Source: Amphiura filiformis (lineage: Eukaryota; Echinodermata; Ophiuroidea; Amphilepidida; Amphiuridae). From it: 64,000 nt of DNA. This document shows positions 13,301 through 22,380 of the stretch, one piece after another. Every line of letters begins with the position of its first letter. Within the stretch, counting starts at the first letter, position 1. Where the stretch lies: contig NC_092631.1 of assembly GCF_039555335.1 (NCBI RefSeq), positions 6,150,481-6,214,480 of the forward strand. Direction: 5' to 3'. The translations under genes were made by a program, and so were the position numbers. The notes below the pieces were generated by a model. That model was not told where the DNA came from and did no database searches. It saw only the letters and a program-made list of their open reading frames with translations.

Positions 13301-14326
13301 TCAACAGTTTCGAAATATTTGAAACACCCAACTTACAATTGAATACCTGAGTGGAAGAAGGGCCCAACTCCATCAAAACTGTTTTTGGGATATTAAGAAA
13401 AAACTTAATATTTTGAAAAGTTTTATAGACAGAGTGTTTTCATCTTCAAGGGACCTTCAATATATGAACATACAATATTACATACATTCGAAATTATATA
13501 TGATGTTTCCATGGCAACGGTACAGGTCTTAATACTGAGCTGGAGTTGGGCCCTTCTTCCACTAATATACTGCAAGTACCAGTTCCGTAAGCAGATGTGC
13601 TCAAAATAGCTACAGAAATCCATTAATTGTACAAGTAGAAGCATGTAATATGTTAGCAAGAAAGTTTATTGTATTGAAAAGCAGATTTCATGGATGAACA
13701 AAATTCGTCTTTAACCCAATATTTGTGGAAAAAGGGCCCAACTCCATGGAGTTGGGCCTTTCTTCCATGAAAACCATGATTAAGTGTACATGGAAGACTA
13801 TTTAGAGCGTGGATTTTGGCTCATCTTTCACACACAAGGAAGAACAGTCTGCTGGCAATAAAATGCTGGGTCTAACTCATTTTTGTGAAAAATTGGGAGT
13901 TGGGCCCTTCTTCCACTCAGGTATTCAATTTTAAGCTCATTTTGTTGGAGCAGGACATGATTTGTATGCCTATTTGGTACTTTTTAGCCCATTTTTGACA
14001 ACTTTCTTCAAACTTTGCTCGCCTGAAAAGACGTTTTGCCCCCCTCTGACAGGGAGTAAACATACCTACATTGACTCCTATGATTTAAATCTATTTTCTT
14101 TCAAACTTAATGATTTGATCTTAACTCCGTACTGTCAGTGCTAGCGCCCAATACCAATGCCGCCAGTGTAGTCAAACAGCAGCAGGAACAGAGGGAGAAA
14201 AACAAACAAGCACATGTTAAACGAAGGGAGATGGAGAAAGAGCAACGTGAGCAACAACAGCAGAAATCACAGGATAGGAAGGATAAAGAGCAGAAACGAA
14301 CACAGAAACAAGAACGCAAGAGATAG
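1129..14326 (+). CDS. CCDC43: CCDC43 orthologue, five-exon gene (whole span)
   Basis: Coding exons at 1129-1302, 9798-9891, 11130-11280, 12621-12715 and 14139-14326 join without a frame break into 699 nt (233 codons) plus TAG. The N-terminal part (residues about 8-57: FEGWLSDKLEKLN, YILGIM) resembles the conserved N-terminal domain of CCDC43, which I recall being described as PWI-like. The middle carries KERKAALVAKYG followed by an acidic stretch. The C-terminus is a charged coiled coil ending QKRTQKQERKR, matching the vertebrate tail I remember. Length is close to the roughly 224 residues of human CCDC43. No signal peptide or membrane segment is seen. The molecular function of the family is poorly known; no enzyme motif is visible. 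The start is the first ATG in good Kozak context (AACATGG); a second ATG lies four codons downstream. Introns are 8495, 1238, 1340 and 1423 bp. Exon boundaries are predicted by eye, with phase agreement as the main check. Confidence 0.93.
1552..1602. repeat. Perfect 16-bp inverted repeat
   Basis: GTTCTAACTTTCGTAT (1552-1567) is exactly complementary to 1587-1602, with a 19-nt spacer. It lies in CCDC43 intron 1. Confidence 0.8.
1901..1931. repeat. Perfect hairpin, 14-bp arms, 3-nt loop
   Basis: CTCTAACGCAAATC, then TTT, then its exact reverse complement. It is in CCDC43 intron 1 and no function can be assigned. Confidence 0.85.
2749..2940. mobile_element. MITE, copy 1 (GGACGCACCATTAGA termini)
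   Basis: The inverted termini GGACGCACCATTAGA...TCTC and GAGAATCTAATGGTGCGTCC flank an A-rich 192-bp body containing CCACCTAACTGTGTATAAAT. It belongs to the same family as 2992-3246; a solitary left end sits at 2379. It is non-coding. Confidence 0.75.
2992..3246. mobile_element. MITE, copy 2, TAA target duplication
   Basis: The termini GGGACGCACCATTAGATTC and the complementary GAATCTAATGGTGCGTCCC enclose 255 bp sharing its core with copy 1. TAA flanks both ends directly, a 3-bp duplication like that made by PIF/Harbinger transposases. Relative to copy 1 it carries an extra GC-rich stretch (about 3145-3195). A third, partial copy begins at 2379 and is also preceded by TAA. Confidence 0.75.
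3247..4169. other. Intron 1 stretch without recognisable gene
   Basis: It contains CT-rich low complexity (about 3688-3735) and C-rich segments near 4030-4115. Open frames here follow the compositional bias and show no domain. Confidence 0.5.
4170..4655. repeat. Tandem repeat, about 109-bp unit, four to five copies
   Basis: The word AGCAATAAAGACAAACAA recurs near 4243, 4349, 4458 and 4567, each followed by AATTGGCTGTGCTCCGTAAG and preceded by CACCACGCCCTATGTGAGTG. The third and fourth units are nearly identical; the first is the most diverged and the last is cut short near 4655. Confidence 0.85.
4740..4905 (+). repeat. G-rich dispersed repeat, third locus
   Basis: It shares GGGGGGCAAGCGATTTTTGGC, GTCGTTCGGAAATTTT and the end CTCATAATCATTGCACAGCC with the copies at 325-850. 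It lies just upstream of the exon-like ORF at 4929. Confidence 0.55.
4929..5170 (+). CDS. Unassigned exon-like ORF ending at a splice donor
   Basis: An ATG in strong Kozak context (AACATGG) opens 80 codons that are not low complexity and run exactly to a consensus donor, ATG|GTAAGTG at 5171. The peptide begins MASTHKNLSGFIQGRITLW and contains YSCEYTLNGTYYLG; I do not recognise it. It lies inside CCDC43 intron 1 on the same strand. Its end phase (two bases left over) does not fit CCDC43 exon 2, so it is not an alternative first exon of that gene. It could be the first exon of a nested gene, a transposon remnant or chance. No partner exon was found. Confidence 0.28.
5288..5337. repeat. Perfect 15-bp inverted repeat with structured loop
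   Basis: ACACTAGCCACGAAT (5288-5302) pairs exactly with 5323-5337. The 20-nt loop contains TGCGAGCGCA, itself partly self-complementary. Confidence 0.8.
5338..8702. other. Intron 1 stretch, no gene seen
   Basis: This is AT-rich DNA without a convincing coding segment. The only structure I can support is the hairpin at 6741-6779. Short open frames show no known domain and do not end at good splice sites. Confidence 0.5.
6741..6779. repeat. Perfect 13-bp inverted repeat
   Basis: CAAGCACCCTCAC (6741-6753) is complementary to 6767-6779, with a 13-nt loop containing TTCGG. Confidence 0.8.
8711..8960. mobile_element. hAT-like MITE with 8-bp target duplication
   Basis: The terminal inverted repeats CAAGCCTTGAAATAAGC and GCTTATTTCAAGGCTTG are perfect over 17 bp. 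AGCCTGGT flanks both sides (8703-8710 and 8961-8968), an exact 8-bp duplication as hAT transposases make. The 250-bp body holds palindromic repeats around ACCAGGAGCAATGTTC and no coding capacity. Confidence 0.88.
8969..9797. other. End of intron 1 with low-complexity tract
   Basis: T-rich simple sequence (TTTA, TTA, poly-T, GTTT repeats) spans about 9240-9370. The rest up to the exon 2 acceptor carries no recognised element. An open frame over 9353-9772 has no domain I recognise and no clear splice context. Confidence 0.5.
9798..9891 (+). CDS. CCDC43: CCDC43 exon 2 (residues 59-90 in part)
   Basis: A pyrimidine-rich tract ending TATTTTAG (AG at 9796-9797) precedes GGCTCTGTAGAAGAT. The exon reads GSVEDVCQEIFQHWN and ends before the strong donor GTAAGT at 9892. 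It is 94 nt long, leaving one base of codon 90. The EDVCQEIFQHW stretch corresponds to the end of the N-terminal domain of CCDC43. Confidence 0.9.
10149..10375. mobile_element. Foldback element in CCDC43 intron 2
   Basis: AAGTTTGTTCGGCTTATATA near 10149 is inverted near 10375 (TATATAAACCGAACAAACTT), with GGCGGAAA/TTTCCGCC inside, making arms of about 30 bp around a 170-bp centre. No clear target duplication and no coding capacity. Confidence 0.7.
11130..11280 (+). CDS. CCDC43: CCDC43 exon 3 (residues 90-140 in part)
   Basis: The acceptor TTTTGCACAG ends at 11129. The exon supplies the last two bases of codon 90 and runs through KERKAALVAKYG and the acidic NVSESDEE. It has no usable GT donor at its end. 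Instead the sequence passes directly into ATATCCTTTT at 11281, a U12-type AT donor. It leaves two bases (AG) of codon 140. Confidence 0.9.
11281..12620 (+). other. CCDC43: U12-type AT-AC intron (CCDC43 intron 3)
   Basis: The donor ATATCCTTTT matches the U12 5' splice-site consensus RTATCCTTT. The branch-like TTTCTTTAAC (12601-12610) lies about 11-12 nt before the terminal AC at 12619-12620, within the short branch-to-acceptor distance typical of U12 introns, and there is no long polypyrimidine tract. Phases on both sides match (AG|T = Ser140). The intron also contains a foldback element at 11346-11650. Confidence 0.85.
11346..11650. mobile_element. Foldback element in the AT-AC intron
   Basis: The left arm TTCGCTGGCGAAGTG...ATAATCGGATTAACTACC and the right arm ending CACTTCGCCAGCGAA are near-perfect inverted repeats of about 70 bp. 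The left arm begins only about 65 nt after the U12 donor. It is an unrelated family to the other foldbacks here. Confidence 0.8.
12621..12715 (+). CDS. CCDC43: CCDC43 exon 4 (residues 140-172 in part)
   Basis: Reads EDEVKAKGQDNAGEAVNK and TPKTSNNIDEFIN, a low-complexity polar linker before the coiled coil. It completes Ser140 with its first base and leaves one base (T) of Leu172 at its end. The length of 95 nt keeps the frame across both flanking U12-type introns. Confidence 0.87.
12716..14138 (+). other. CCDC43: U12-type GT-AG intron (CCDC43 intron 4)
   Basis: The donor GTATCCTTTG at 12716 fits the U12 consensus at every core position. Near the 3' end GATCTTAACT (14117-14126) resembles the U12 branch site TTCCTTAACT, with the branch A about 14 nt from the AG at 14137-14138. 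The phase joins T|TG = Leu172. The intron hosts a 594-bp foldback element (13337-13930) and a poly-C run near 13050. Confidence 0.82.
13337..13930. mobile_element. 594-bp foldback element, copy in CCDC43 intron 4
   Basis: The inverted termini are AATTGAATACCTGAGTGG and its complement. The motif GTGGAAGAAGGGCCCAACTC or its complement occurs at both ends and again internally near 13540-13560 and 13725-13770, the last as a palindrome. A near-identical copy lies at 36893-37482. No intact reading frame for a transposase. Confidence 0.85.
14139..14326 (+). CDS. CCDC43: CCDC43 exon 5 (residues 172-233, stop)
   Basis: Encodes the C-terminal coiled coil, very rich in Q, E, K and R, ending QKRTQKQERKR and TAG at 14324-14326. 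The terminal basic motif is the most diagnostic part of the family. It is the last coding exon, so the 3' UTR starts at 14327. Confidence 0.92.
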
Positions 14327-14609
14327 CATTAGATGTAGTGGGTTATTTTTGCATTTTTAAAAGATATATATATATATGATATGGAAACTGCCATTAGTAA
14401 GTGATAGGAATGTCATCTTGCTACAAGTGCAGTGGTGTACCGGGCAACATTTCTGGGCCGGGAGGGCCACAAAATTGGAAAATCGTACTGCTCACCTGCT
14501 ACGAAAATGACTTCACTGGGACAAATGTTTGCATGGAAATTTGCAATTATAATGCTAATACAGGCCAAAATGAGGATATCATATATAGGTTCATTTTGGG
14601 CATCCCTTC

Positions 14610-14948
14610 AATTCTCGCTATATTAGCAATAAGAAGCGCCGCCAGTTTGCGATATAATCGTGATGTATCATGGGAAAAGGTCGACATCCAGAGTCCAGCA
14701 TAATTGAATATTACCATGCTATTACATAGGAACACATTGACAATATTTTTAGTTTGTCAATATAGCGGTATTACACGATTTAATTTGACATAAATCACAA
14801 AAAATTAGTATCGATTGTGACACATGTTCCTATGTAATAGCATGGTAATATTCAGTATTGCGCGGACTTGATGTCGACCTTTTCCCATGATACATCACAA
14901 TTACATCGCAAACCGCTGGCGGCGCCCTTATTGCGAATAGCGAGAATT
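14610..14948. mobile_element. Foldback element in CCDC43 3' flank
   Basis: Arms of about 125 bp (14610-14735 and 14822-14948) are inverted, for example GTATCATGGGAAAAGGTCGAC against GTCGACCTTTTCCCATGATAC, and CATGCTATTACATAGGAACA against TGTTCCTATGTAATAGCATG. The centre is AT-rich. If the gene is polyadenylated near 15280 this hairpin would be in the 3' UTR. Confidence 0.82.
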
Positions 14949-15263
14949 TAGTCTTGTCAAACCTAGATTGGTATTGTTATATTAAAATCAATATAATTAT
15001 GGCCTAAAACAGGTCATAATGAAAATCCTGCATTGATGCACACCACAAGTTGTCAATTTTGTTTTTGTTTATTTTTAGCTAGGGGTCTTGCCCTCCCCTT
15101 GGTCTGTATGCCACTGTTCAAGTGTAGAAAGAATGAATGATGCATGTCCAGTATGAGAAGATGGAGTTATAGGTTACAAGACTTGAAATATCAGCCAACT
15201 AACAACCATGCTTTAACTTTGGGGTATTAAAAATACTAACATGTAGACCCAATGGACTACATC

Positions 15264-15269
15264 AATAAA
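15264..15269 (+). promoter_or_regulatory. Candidate polyadenylation signal of CCDC43
   Basis: This is the first canonical AATAAA downstream of the CCDC43 stop, about 940 nt away and beyond the foldback element at 14610-14948. An ATTAAA variant near 14980 is an alternative. No transcript evidence is available. Confidence 0.25.
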
Positions 15270-15337
15270 ATATCTTGCACCATTATCAGAGCCACTGAAA
15301 TTTCAAGGGGGCTACTGAATACCTCTGTGATGGGTAG

Positions 15338-15542
15338 ACTATACCATTTTTCACCCTGATGTTGCAGTGACGCCAGTGCGCATTTCATTGGGTGCAGCTT
15401 TAAATCGCTAGTGTTCGCTCAAAGCGATGGTGTACACATGCACGCACTTAAAGACGCTGCATAGATGCGCGCTCGAAACAGCTGCCTTGGCGCGGTGATG
15501 TCACTAGCACTGCCACATCAGGTAGGAAAATGGTAGAGTATA
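15338..15542. mobile_element. Foldback/MITE-like element
   Basis: ACTATACCATTTTTCACC...CTGATGTTGCAGTGACGCCA at the left is inverted at the right as TGGCGCGGTGATGTCACT...CACATCAGG...AAAATGGTAGAGTA. The arms are imperfect, about 45 bp, and there is no coding capacity. Confidence 0.65.
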
Positions 15543-15651
15543 AAATCCACACACCCGTAGTCTACCAGTTGAGAAACTTTAATCCTGGTGATTATTAAAG
15601 TCTTCAGGTTCAATATGAGTGAATAGTGAAGTGAGAACAACTCGGCCTTAT

Positions 15652-15987
15652 AATTAAATAAATAAATAAATAAATAAATAAATGTAGACATTTATATAGC
15701 GCTTTATGCCGTAAACAGCCTCTAAGCGCTTTACATTTATTCCGCCGTCATTAGAATATGTCGGAACCACGTTTGCAGCCTACAAGTGGCGCAGGGTCCA
15801 TCAGTACAACGACTGTGACTACCCCTAACAGCTTCCCATTGCACCTGGGTGGGGTGAGGCAAGCGAGGCAAAGCGCCTTGCCCAAGGGCGCTTAAACACG
15901 GTGGTGGGACGGGAATCGAACCCACATACGTCGAGCAAGCTCTCAGATTATGAGTCCAAGGCCGTAACCACTGAGCCACCGTGCCCG
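15652..15987 (-). mobile_element. tRNA-headed SINE with AAGCGCTATATAAATG tail
   Basis: On the minus strand the 5' end reads GGGCACGGTGGCTCAGTGG (A box) and 75 nt later GGGTTCGATTCCCGTCCC (B box), a tRNA-like polymerase III promoter. A core with CCTTGGGCAAGGCGCTTT follows. The 3' part reads AAAGCGCTATATAAATG and ends in (ATTT)n. That tail resembles 3' ends shared between LINEs and their SINEs. The open frame across it is an artefact. Recognition rests on the boxes, the tail and the simple-repeat end. Confidence 0.85.
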
Positions 15988-16254
15988 TTACTAAAGATAG
16001 CCTATCTTGGAATATATAGTGTGTGGTACAGAGTTTGTGTTCATATGTAGAAAGGTTATTGGCATGATTAATACTATTTTAATGCATGATTTGCACGGCA
16101 GATTTGTAGTATGAAACTTAAATGTAGACATTTATTATTTGTTCCAACTTGGATGACACCTCTGTCACTTTCAAAGAGGTATTAGAGTGGTTTGATGAGA
16201 CAAGTGTGCTGTTCAATTCTTACATGTTTATTTGGTCCATTGCCAGTGGTGTAG

Positions 16255-16345
16255 TGTGGGTCATCATATTGGGGTGCACCAACCATGATTGGGGTGCAGC
16301 GGCTCTGATGGGGGGGGGCACAAGCCATTTTTGGCAATTTTCCTA
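16255..16345 (+). repeat. G-rich repeat fragment
   Basis: It has GGGGTGCACCAACCATGATT and a G run followed by CACAAGCCATTTTTGGCAA, reminiscent of the G-rich family at 325-850 and 4740-4905. The relationship is weak. Confidence 0.35.
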
Positions 16346-16812
16346 TTGGATTTTCTAAATTTTGCAATCGATTGACGCTACGTCACTGTCCATTGCAATT
16401 ACACCCACAAACCTCTTCCATCCGAGCATGGAATTCTCAGTGATGGCACAAGGTGTCACCATAGCTGGAACATACATGTATTATAAATTTATAGCATTTT
16501 TCTATTTTTAGCTTGGTATTTTTGTTTTCTAAATACTGTTTTATTTATGATAGCTAACAGAGGTGGATTTAATGGAAAGAAGTTGACAGCAATTTAGTAG
16601 CAAGAGGCCCCTTCCTGAGGTGGAACAATGCAGGATTGTAAATAAATGCGGGCGATGTAAATAGGTGATACTCTGGACAAATATTGTTTACATTCTAGGG
16701 CTCAAATCGTTGTTGTGCAGGGGAAACCTCCTGTGTCATTGACCCCTGAACATGTTTCAAGGAAATCTCCTATGTAACCTAAGTACTTGATCTGTTGTGA
16801 CAGAAAAGCAAG

Positions 16813-17049
16813 GGGACTATTCGCCCTTTGCACAGGTCCGCCATCTTGCTAACAAAATGAGGTTCTCCCTGTGAACGCTTGCACAAAAAGTGCATTTTTG
16901 TTTCTCACGCTTTTCTAGCAATGCGCCAGAAGGGGTTTTTTTATGCGTATGCGGCAATTAAAGCACATTTGGCAGGTGTATGCACACGCATCATGCACTT
17001 TGCGGGTAGAACCTCGTTTTGAGATGACCTTGCAATCAGCGAATAGTCC
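16813..17049. mobile_element. Degenerate foldback element
   Basis: GGACTATTCGC (left) and GCGAATAGTCC (right) are inverted. Further in, AACAAAATGAGGTTCT pairs with AGAACCTCGTTTTGAGA. The arms are imperfect and there is no coding capacity. Confidence 0.6.
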
Positions 17050-18513
17050 AAGATAGCAATGGGGCCCAGTCAGTAACTGCTGACTTACTGACAGCTTAAA
17101 TCCACCACTGATAGCTACACCATTATTGTAAAGATGATAAGAGTGGCATTATACTTGCAGTTGTATTGATGAAGTATGGGAAGGGGCCAAGGGCGACTTG
17201 TATTTGAAGTTGTATATCACCCACTACAAGGACTTTTCAAACAGTACCAAAAGCAAGTATTTTTCATTAGTGTAAAATGGACTCAAATCAAGTACTACAT
17301 GGTTGTTTTCCCAGGCTCCTACTCTAAGCAAGTATTTTATATTTTAGTGTTACTACGAGTTGTGATGATGTGAGAGTTTTTAAGTACAATTTCCCCCAGA
17401 ATTTTACCTTCATTTCAACTGATTTTGAGTTTTGCTACCCTTTTCGAGTAACATATGTGTGTGTTTTCCCCAATTTTCCTGTTTTTGATATCCCAACTTA
17501 GGCTAAGCTAGATACTTGCACATCGTGCTTGGCGGTGAAAAGACCCTTTTACATGTTTTTTTTTGTATGCAGGTGATATATAACTTGAAATACAAATCCC
17601 CCGGTGATGAGGTGATGAAGAGACAAACTACTGGGTGTTAAGCGCCACCAGTGGATGTCTAGGTTGCATTAATCATCTCTCCGAGACGTGATAGTAATGT
17701 GTACAGGTGTGATATCAAGGAAACTTGACTTCTCAAACATGAAATTAACGTTTGAATCTGCGATAATTGGCTGCTGATTCTATTTTTTTTTAAATGGGGC
17801 CACATAAATGGATGATGTCACTTTCATATATTGCGTCTCCAGGAGATCTCAAGTGCCAAAAATTACATTATTACCAATTAATGTGCAGACTATGGTATTA
17901 TGGCCCTATTGGTGTATGTAGCCCGGGGGTTCTTCGAAAGATTTTGTATGGGAATGTGCCACACAGACTTTCGGGTTCCGACTTTCTCTGTACCTACTTT
18001 TTGCTGTTTTTGGTATTCATTAGTACATGTATACCAATTTTTCACAAATTGCACCCAAATTGGGTGCTTTTAAGGGCACTTTTGTCCAAATACGCCCACA
18101 CATTGGTCTTCATTGATATACCAAAATTGCTGACAAGGCACCCCCAAACCGTGGCACATCCCCGGAGAACCCCTTCCGGGATCTGCAGGTTACAACAGTA
18201 ATTATAAGGCCCATAATTTGCTCTGCCAGTTACGTACAAATACAGCTGTTGGAAATTGCTGATTTACAACAAAATGTGTGTAATCAAATGAGTGGCCTGA
18301 GACTTTGATCCTAATAGAATCTTGATTTCTTATTTTAACCTAGGTTAATCACTGAATGTCGGACATTCTTTTCCAATCCCAGACAGCCAGGTGTTGCTCT
18401 TATTGGAACTGGATTTGAGGTCTTTGTCATTAACTGCATCTGACCCCCGGATCTGGCCCACAATTCAATTGCAGTAGTGGAGAGAATGGATAATAATATA
18501 TATTTTTATATTT
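17050..18513. other. No gene recognised
   Basis: Mixed-composition sequence. Open frames such as the one at 17794-18201 show no domain and no consistent splice context, and I see no repeat structure. Confidence 0.45.
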
Positions 18514-18592
18514 GCCTCCACCGGGAATTGAACCAGAAACCCCTTGCACCAGAGTGAAAGAGCTCAAATGCTGGGCCACGCTCCTCACAATC
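18514..18592 (-). repeat. tRNA-like segment (probable SINE head)
   Basis: On the minus strand GCGTGGCCCAGCATTTGAGC resembles an A box region and GGTTTCTGGTTCAATTCCCG a T-arm/B box, spaced like a tRNA. The acceptor stem does not close convincingly, so a SINE head or tRNA relic is more likely than a functional tRNA. Confidence 0.5.
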
Positions 18593-18784
18593 TTGATCAG
18601 AGGTAAAGTGACAAGACAACACTGGAAAGTGCTGTTTTGTCACGATGCCTTTGGTAATAATTGTCCCTTTGCCTTTGAGAAAGATTCTTTTAGGAATGAA
18701 AGCGCAGGCCACCAAATTAATTCCTATTATGACTAATAATAATTGCATTTATTGAAATATTGTATTTAACAGTTTTTAGTAGCA

Positions 18785-19022
18785 AGGCATGGCAGCCAAT
18801 TTTGTTCCATCTTTAGATCGGCCATCGATGCTCCTTCGATGACCCTTCAACTAATTATTGGTAAAACTCTATTGGACATTAGCATAAATTGGACATTAGA
18901 CTAAATGTTATATCACAATTAACAGAAGTCAATCAATTGATATTTCATGAATACTAGTACTGGTGATCAAGAAGCATCGATGGTTGATCAAAAAGATGGA
19001 ACAAATTTGGCTCTATTGCCTA
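18785..19022. mobile_element. Foldback element
   Basis: AGCCAATTTTGTTCCATCTT and AAGATGGAACAAATTTGGCT are inverted, with CATCGATGCTCCTT against AAGAAGCATCGATG inside. Total about 238 bp, non-coding. Confidence 0.72.
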
Positions 19023-19196
19023 GTGTAATAATGAAGTGAACATCCCGTCACTGCGCATGGGATGTATTGCTTCATGTCTTGAATGAACTGAATGTATGCT
19101 GGCGTCTTCCAACAGGTTTTCAGATGAGTTTATGGCATCTGCTGAATTCAGCATACACAGAATAACAGGAACAGCTTATCACTAGTCTGAAAAGGG

Positions 19197-19338
19197 TTAC
19201 AGTTAGGGTTTAGAGCATTTTAAGGTAGGATTAGGGTTATAGGAACAAGGTTAGGGATAGGGTTAGTGTTAGGGCTGGGTGTTAGGGATAGAGTTAGGGT
19301 CAGAGTTAGGATTAGATTAGGGTTAGGGTGAAGTTCTT
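19197..19338 (+). repeat. Degenerate TTAGGG-type tract
   Basis: At least ten GTTAGGG or close variants (GGTTAGGGATAGGGTTAG, TTAGGGTCAGAG, GATTAGGGTTAGGG) occur within 140 bp, interrupted by other sequence. This is an interstitial telomere-like or simple G-rich repeat. Confidence 0.7.
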
Positions 19339-21882
19339 CCATAATTTGGCAATGAACTGGAAGAAGTTAGAATTGATTTGTCCATGCAATTTCGTGACAG
19401 GCAGCACTGATTCTAGTTTTAAGCTGACTCACATGATACGGCATGGACATTTTTGCATTTTGATCACTTTTGGCATTTATTAGAGTCAGGGATGTGAGTG
19501 TTACAGATTTTGTTAGTTTTTTCCGGATTCCAGATTTTTTTCTGCATTTATGAAAATTAATTTAGGGGGGTATACCCCCATAGCCATACCCCCATAGCCA
19601 TTCCCTAACCCTTCATGTTCGCAAAAAGATTGCCCGAGCAAGTGTGCGGTTTGTTCGCTTTGCTCGCACTTGGTCTTTTTTCAACAGCTTACATCCTTGA
19701 TTAAAAGGGGAAGCATCTATTACAGACAATAAGGTACTGTCAAAATATGGAAAATATATTAAAACACGGGAAAAAGTTCAACCTGTTGGAATATAATATT
19801 ACCTTGGTGCAATAGATGCAGCATGGAAAAACATTATTTATATCAGACTTCCTAGTGGCACAAATAAATATGTAAATTGCATTGTTTATTTATAGCACCC
19901 AAATTAATATTATACTGTAAAAGTGGACATTTTCATGCTACATTTATTTTTTGCACTTTTTGCGTTCCAAGCAGCTACCATGAACATAACTACCCGCATA
20001 TATATTTGTTTTGTGTACAGGTAAATGTATGGAGGCTTAGAAGCGCAAAATAAGAAACAGGTGAAAACTGGCAAAGCGCAAAAAAATTACTTGTGTGAAA
20101 AGTTCCACTATTACAGCATGTGAACAAATATTGTATGTGCAGATGATGTGCATACATATACATTTCATCGATTGGCTTTACACTCACCAGTCAAATCCGT
20201 CAAATGTAATTTATTTTGACCAGGTCAGTCTGATAAAAATAGTTTGTATTGGCTATATCAATCAACCAAAAAATTTAAAAAAACTGAGTCCCATATTTTG
20301 GTTTGTTCATATTTGAATTTTCATATCTCTCTATGGGTCAGATGGAGCAGGATTGCGTGCAGTGGTATTCACAGCAGCGTAATCTTGCGCCATCAAACTC
20401 AGAAAGAGAGAATTTGCAAAATGTTTTGTCTGTTGGCAATTGTTACCACACAACTCTGATATATTAAAACAACAAGCCTATCATTGTTTATCATCATATT
20501 TAATGCTGCACTTGCATGTGGTAAAATATTAATTGAAAAAATAAAAACCGACCGACCCTGACTTTAAGGGCAATACAAACTTTTCTTTTCTTGGCCTATT
20601 ATATTGAATGGCTTTCAGTGTGCTGCAGCAATATATTGCATTGATTAATTCTCTTTGCAGGTTGATGCATTTATATTTTCTCAAATAGAGTGGCAACATT
20701 TTGTTCTTGTGTATGAAAGTCTGGTTAAAAAAAACTTACTTGTTGCTCAAGAAATTTCACTCTCAACAAGTCACATGTAATTATTAACCTTTTAGTATTA
20801 CACTCAAAGCCATTCAATGTTATATAATTATCACCAAAATAGAATATTATATTTATACATGTATATGCCTAATTCATTGTACTTTTCTCATACTGATGAA
20901 TCCCACATAACTATAAACCATTCCTTTGTATCAGTGAAGATATCTTCCCAAAATCCTTTGCAAATGACACTCCCATACGTTGTACAGGTTCTGAGAATAG
21001 ACTGGCTGAACATGGCTGGGTCAATATAGCTCTAGTATAGAGCCTCTCTGCCATTGCCCAATAGCACAAGTAATTTATATGAGGTCTGACTACTACCATA
21101 CCACAAGCAAGCCGAGTTCTGACTGGGTCGGCACTACGCGCCTCTTCACACCTCGGCGCCTCTACTGTTTGGACATCGCGATCCGAGGGAACTAACCAAG
21201 TTCTAGGTCAATATAGATGTGAAATTAACATAATTTATAAGATCTGGATGTGCTCTGTCCAGTGAGGAACATTGAAATGGAAGCAATTCATTGCGGGCAT
21301 TGTAAGAAATCTTCTACCTTTGTATGATTGTAGAGGGTGACATCAAATATTTTTACAGTACAAAGCCATCGTCTCCATGGTTGCTACCTGCACTTGGCTA
21401 ATCTTGTAAGGCATGTCACTGGTAATATATGGGTGTAAAATAATAACATATGTGACACAATCTGGTCCATGGGGGCCAAAGGTGGCAAATTTGAAACTGA
21501 GATAAAGGTAAAAATATGGAATAAAAAAAACCCCCAATTAAATACATAAGAAAAATAAACATTTAAAAAAAGCGCTCCGGTGATGTACCAAATGTTAGTA
21601 ATTTGCTTTCTATATGGGATGGCTTGTAATGATCTGGTTTTCATCAATATGTAGAAATCATGATATGTATTTAAACCATGCTTATTATACAATAAAATAT
21701 AATAGTAAAAATGAGGTACATGATTTTGGAAGGCTGTGTTTATTTTAGTGAGACGTACTTGTGACGTGCCCCCACAAAATGAGCGTAAATCCTTAAGGGA
21801 TCTAGAATGAGCGTTTATGGCATTTCGACAGTATTTTTTGTAGGACATGAGAGCACCTCAGAGGCTCAGACGTATCGAATTG
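19339..21882. other. No gene recognised
   Basis: AT-rich sequence. Open frames are short and carry no recognisable domains. I see no strong repeat structure. Confidence 0.45.
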
Positions 21883-22380
21883 CATTCTGAATCTGAAGCA
21901 TGTCTTTCTGATATCAAATAATTTTCATTTTTTGAAATTCACGATATAATACAAATTTTATGACAAATTATTAAAATTTGATATTTTCAAATTTTTATAT
22001 ATAACAGTCCTCGAAATAAATTTTATAAATCTAATGATATATTCTTAAAGTGTATGTAGCTGGGAGGAAAAGCCGACGATCAATTGAAAATTTTGACCTT
22101 TTATATTGAAAAGACCTTTTTTTTTTTTTTTTGGTGTTTTGGGAAAAAAATCCATATCTTCAATACTGAAAGGTCAAAATTTTCAATTGATCGTCGGGCT
22201 TTTCATCCCACCTATATACACTTTAAGTATAAATCATCAGATATATAAAGTTTACTTCAAGTACTGTTAAATATCAAAAATATCAATTTTTAATGATTTG
22301 CCATAAAATGTGTATTACATTGCGAATTTCAAAAAATCAAAATTATTTGATATCAGAAGGACATTCTTCGTATTCAGATG
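21883..22380. mobile_element. Long-arm foldback MITE
   Basis: Arms of about 240 bp are inverted: CATTCTGAATCTGAAGCATG and TTTCTGATATCAAATAATTT at the left match the complement at 22320-22380. AAAATTTTGACCTTT and CAATTGATCGTCGG/CCGACGATCAATTG lie near the centre around a poly-T run at 22122. No coding frame. Confidence 0.83.

Noticed and set aside
15737..15979. An 80-codon minus-strand frame beginning MAQWLRPWTHNLR.
   Set aside because: It is the translation of the tRNA-like head and core of the SINE at 15652-15987, not a gene.
17794..18201. A 135-codon plus-strand frame.
   Set aside because: No domain or family resemblance, no splice or start context, and the composition is like the flanking non-coding DNA.
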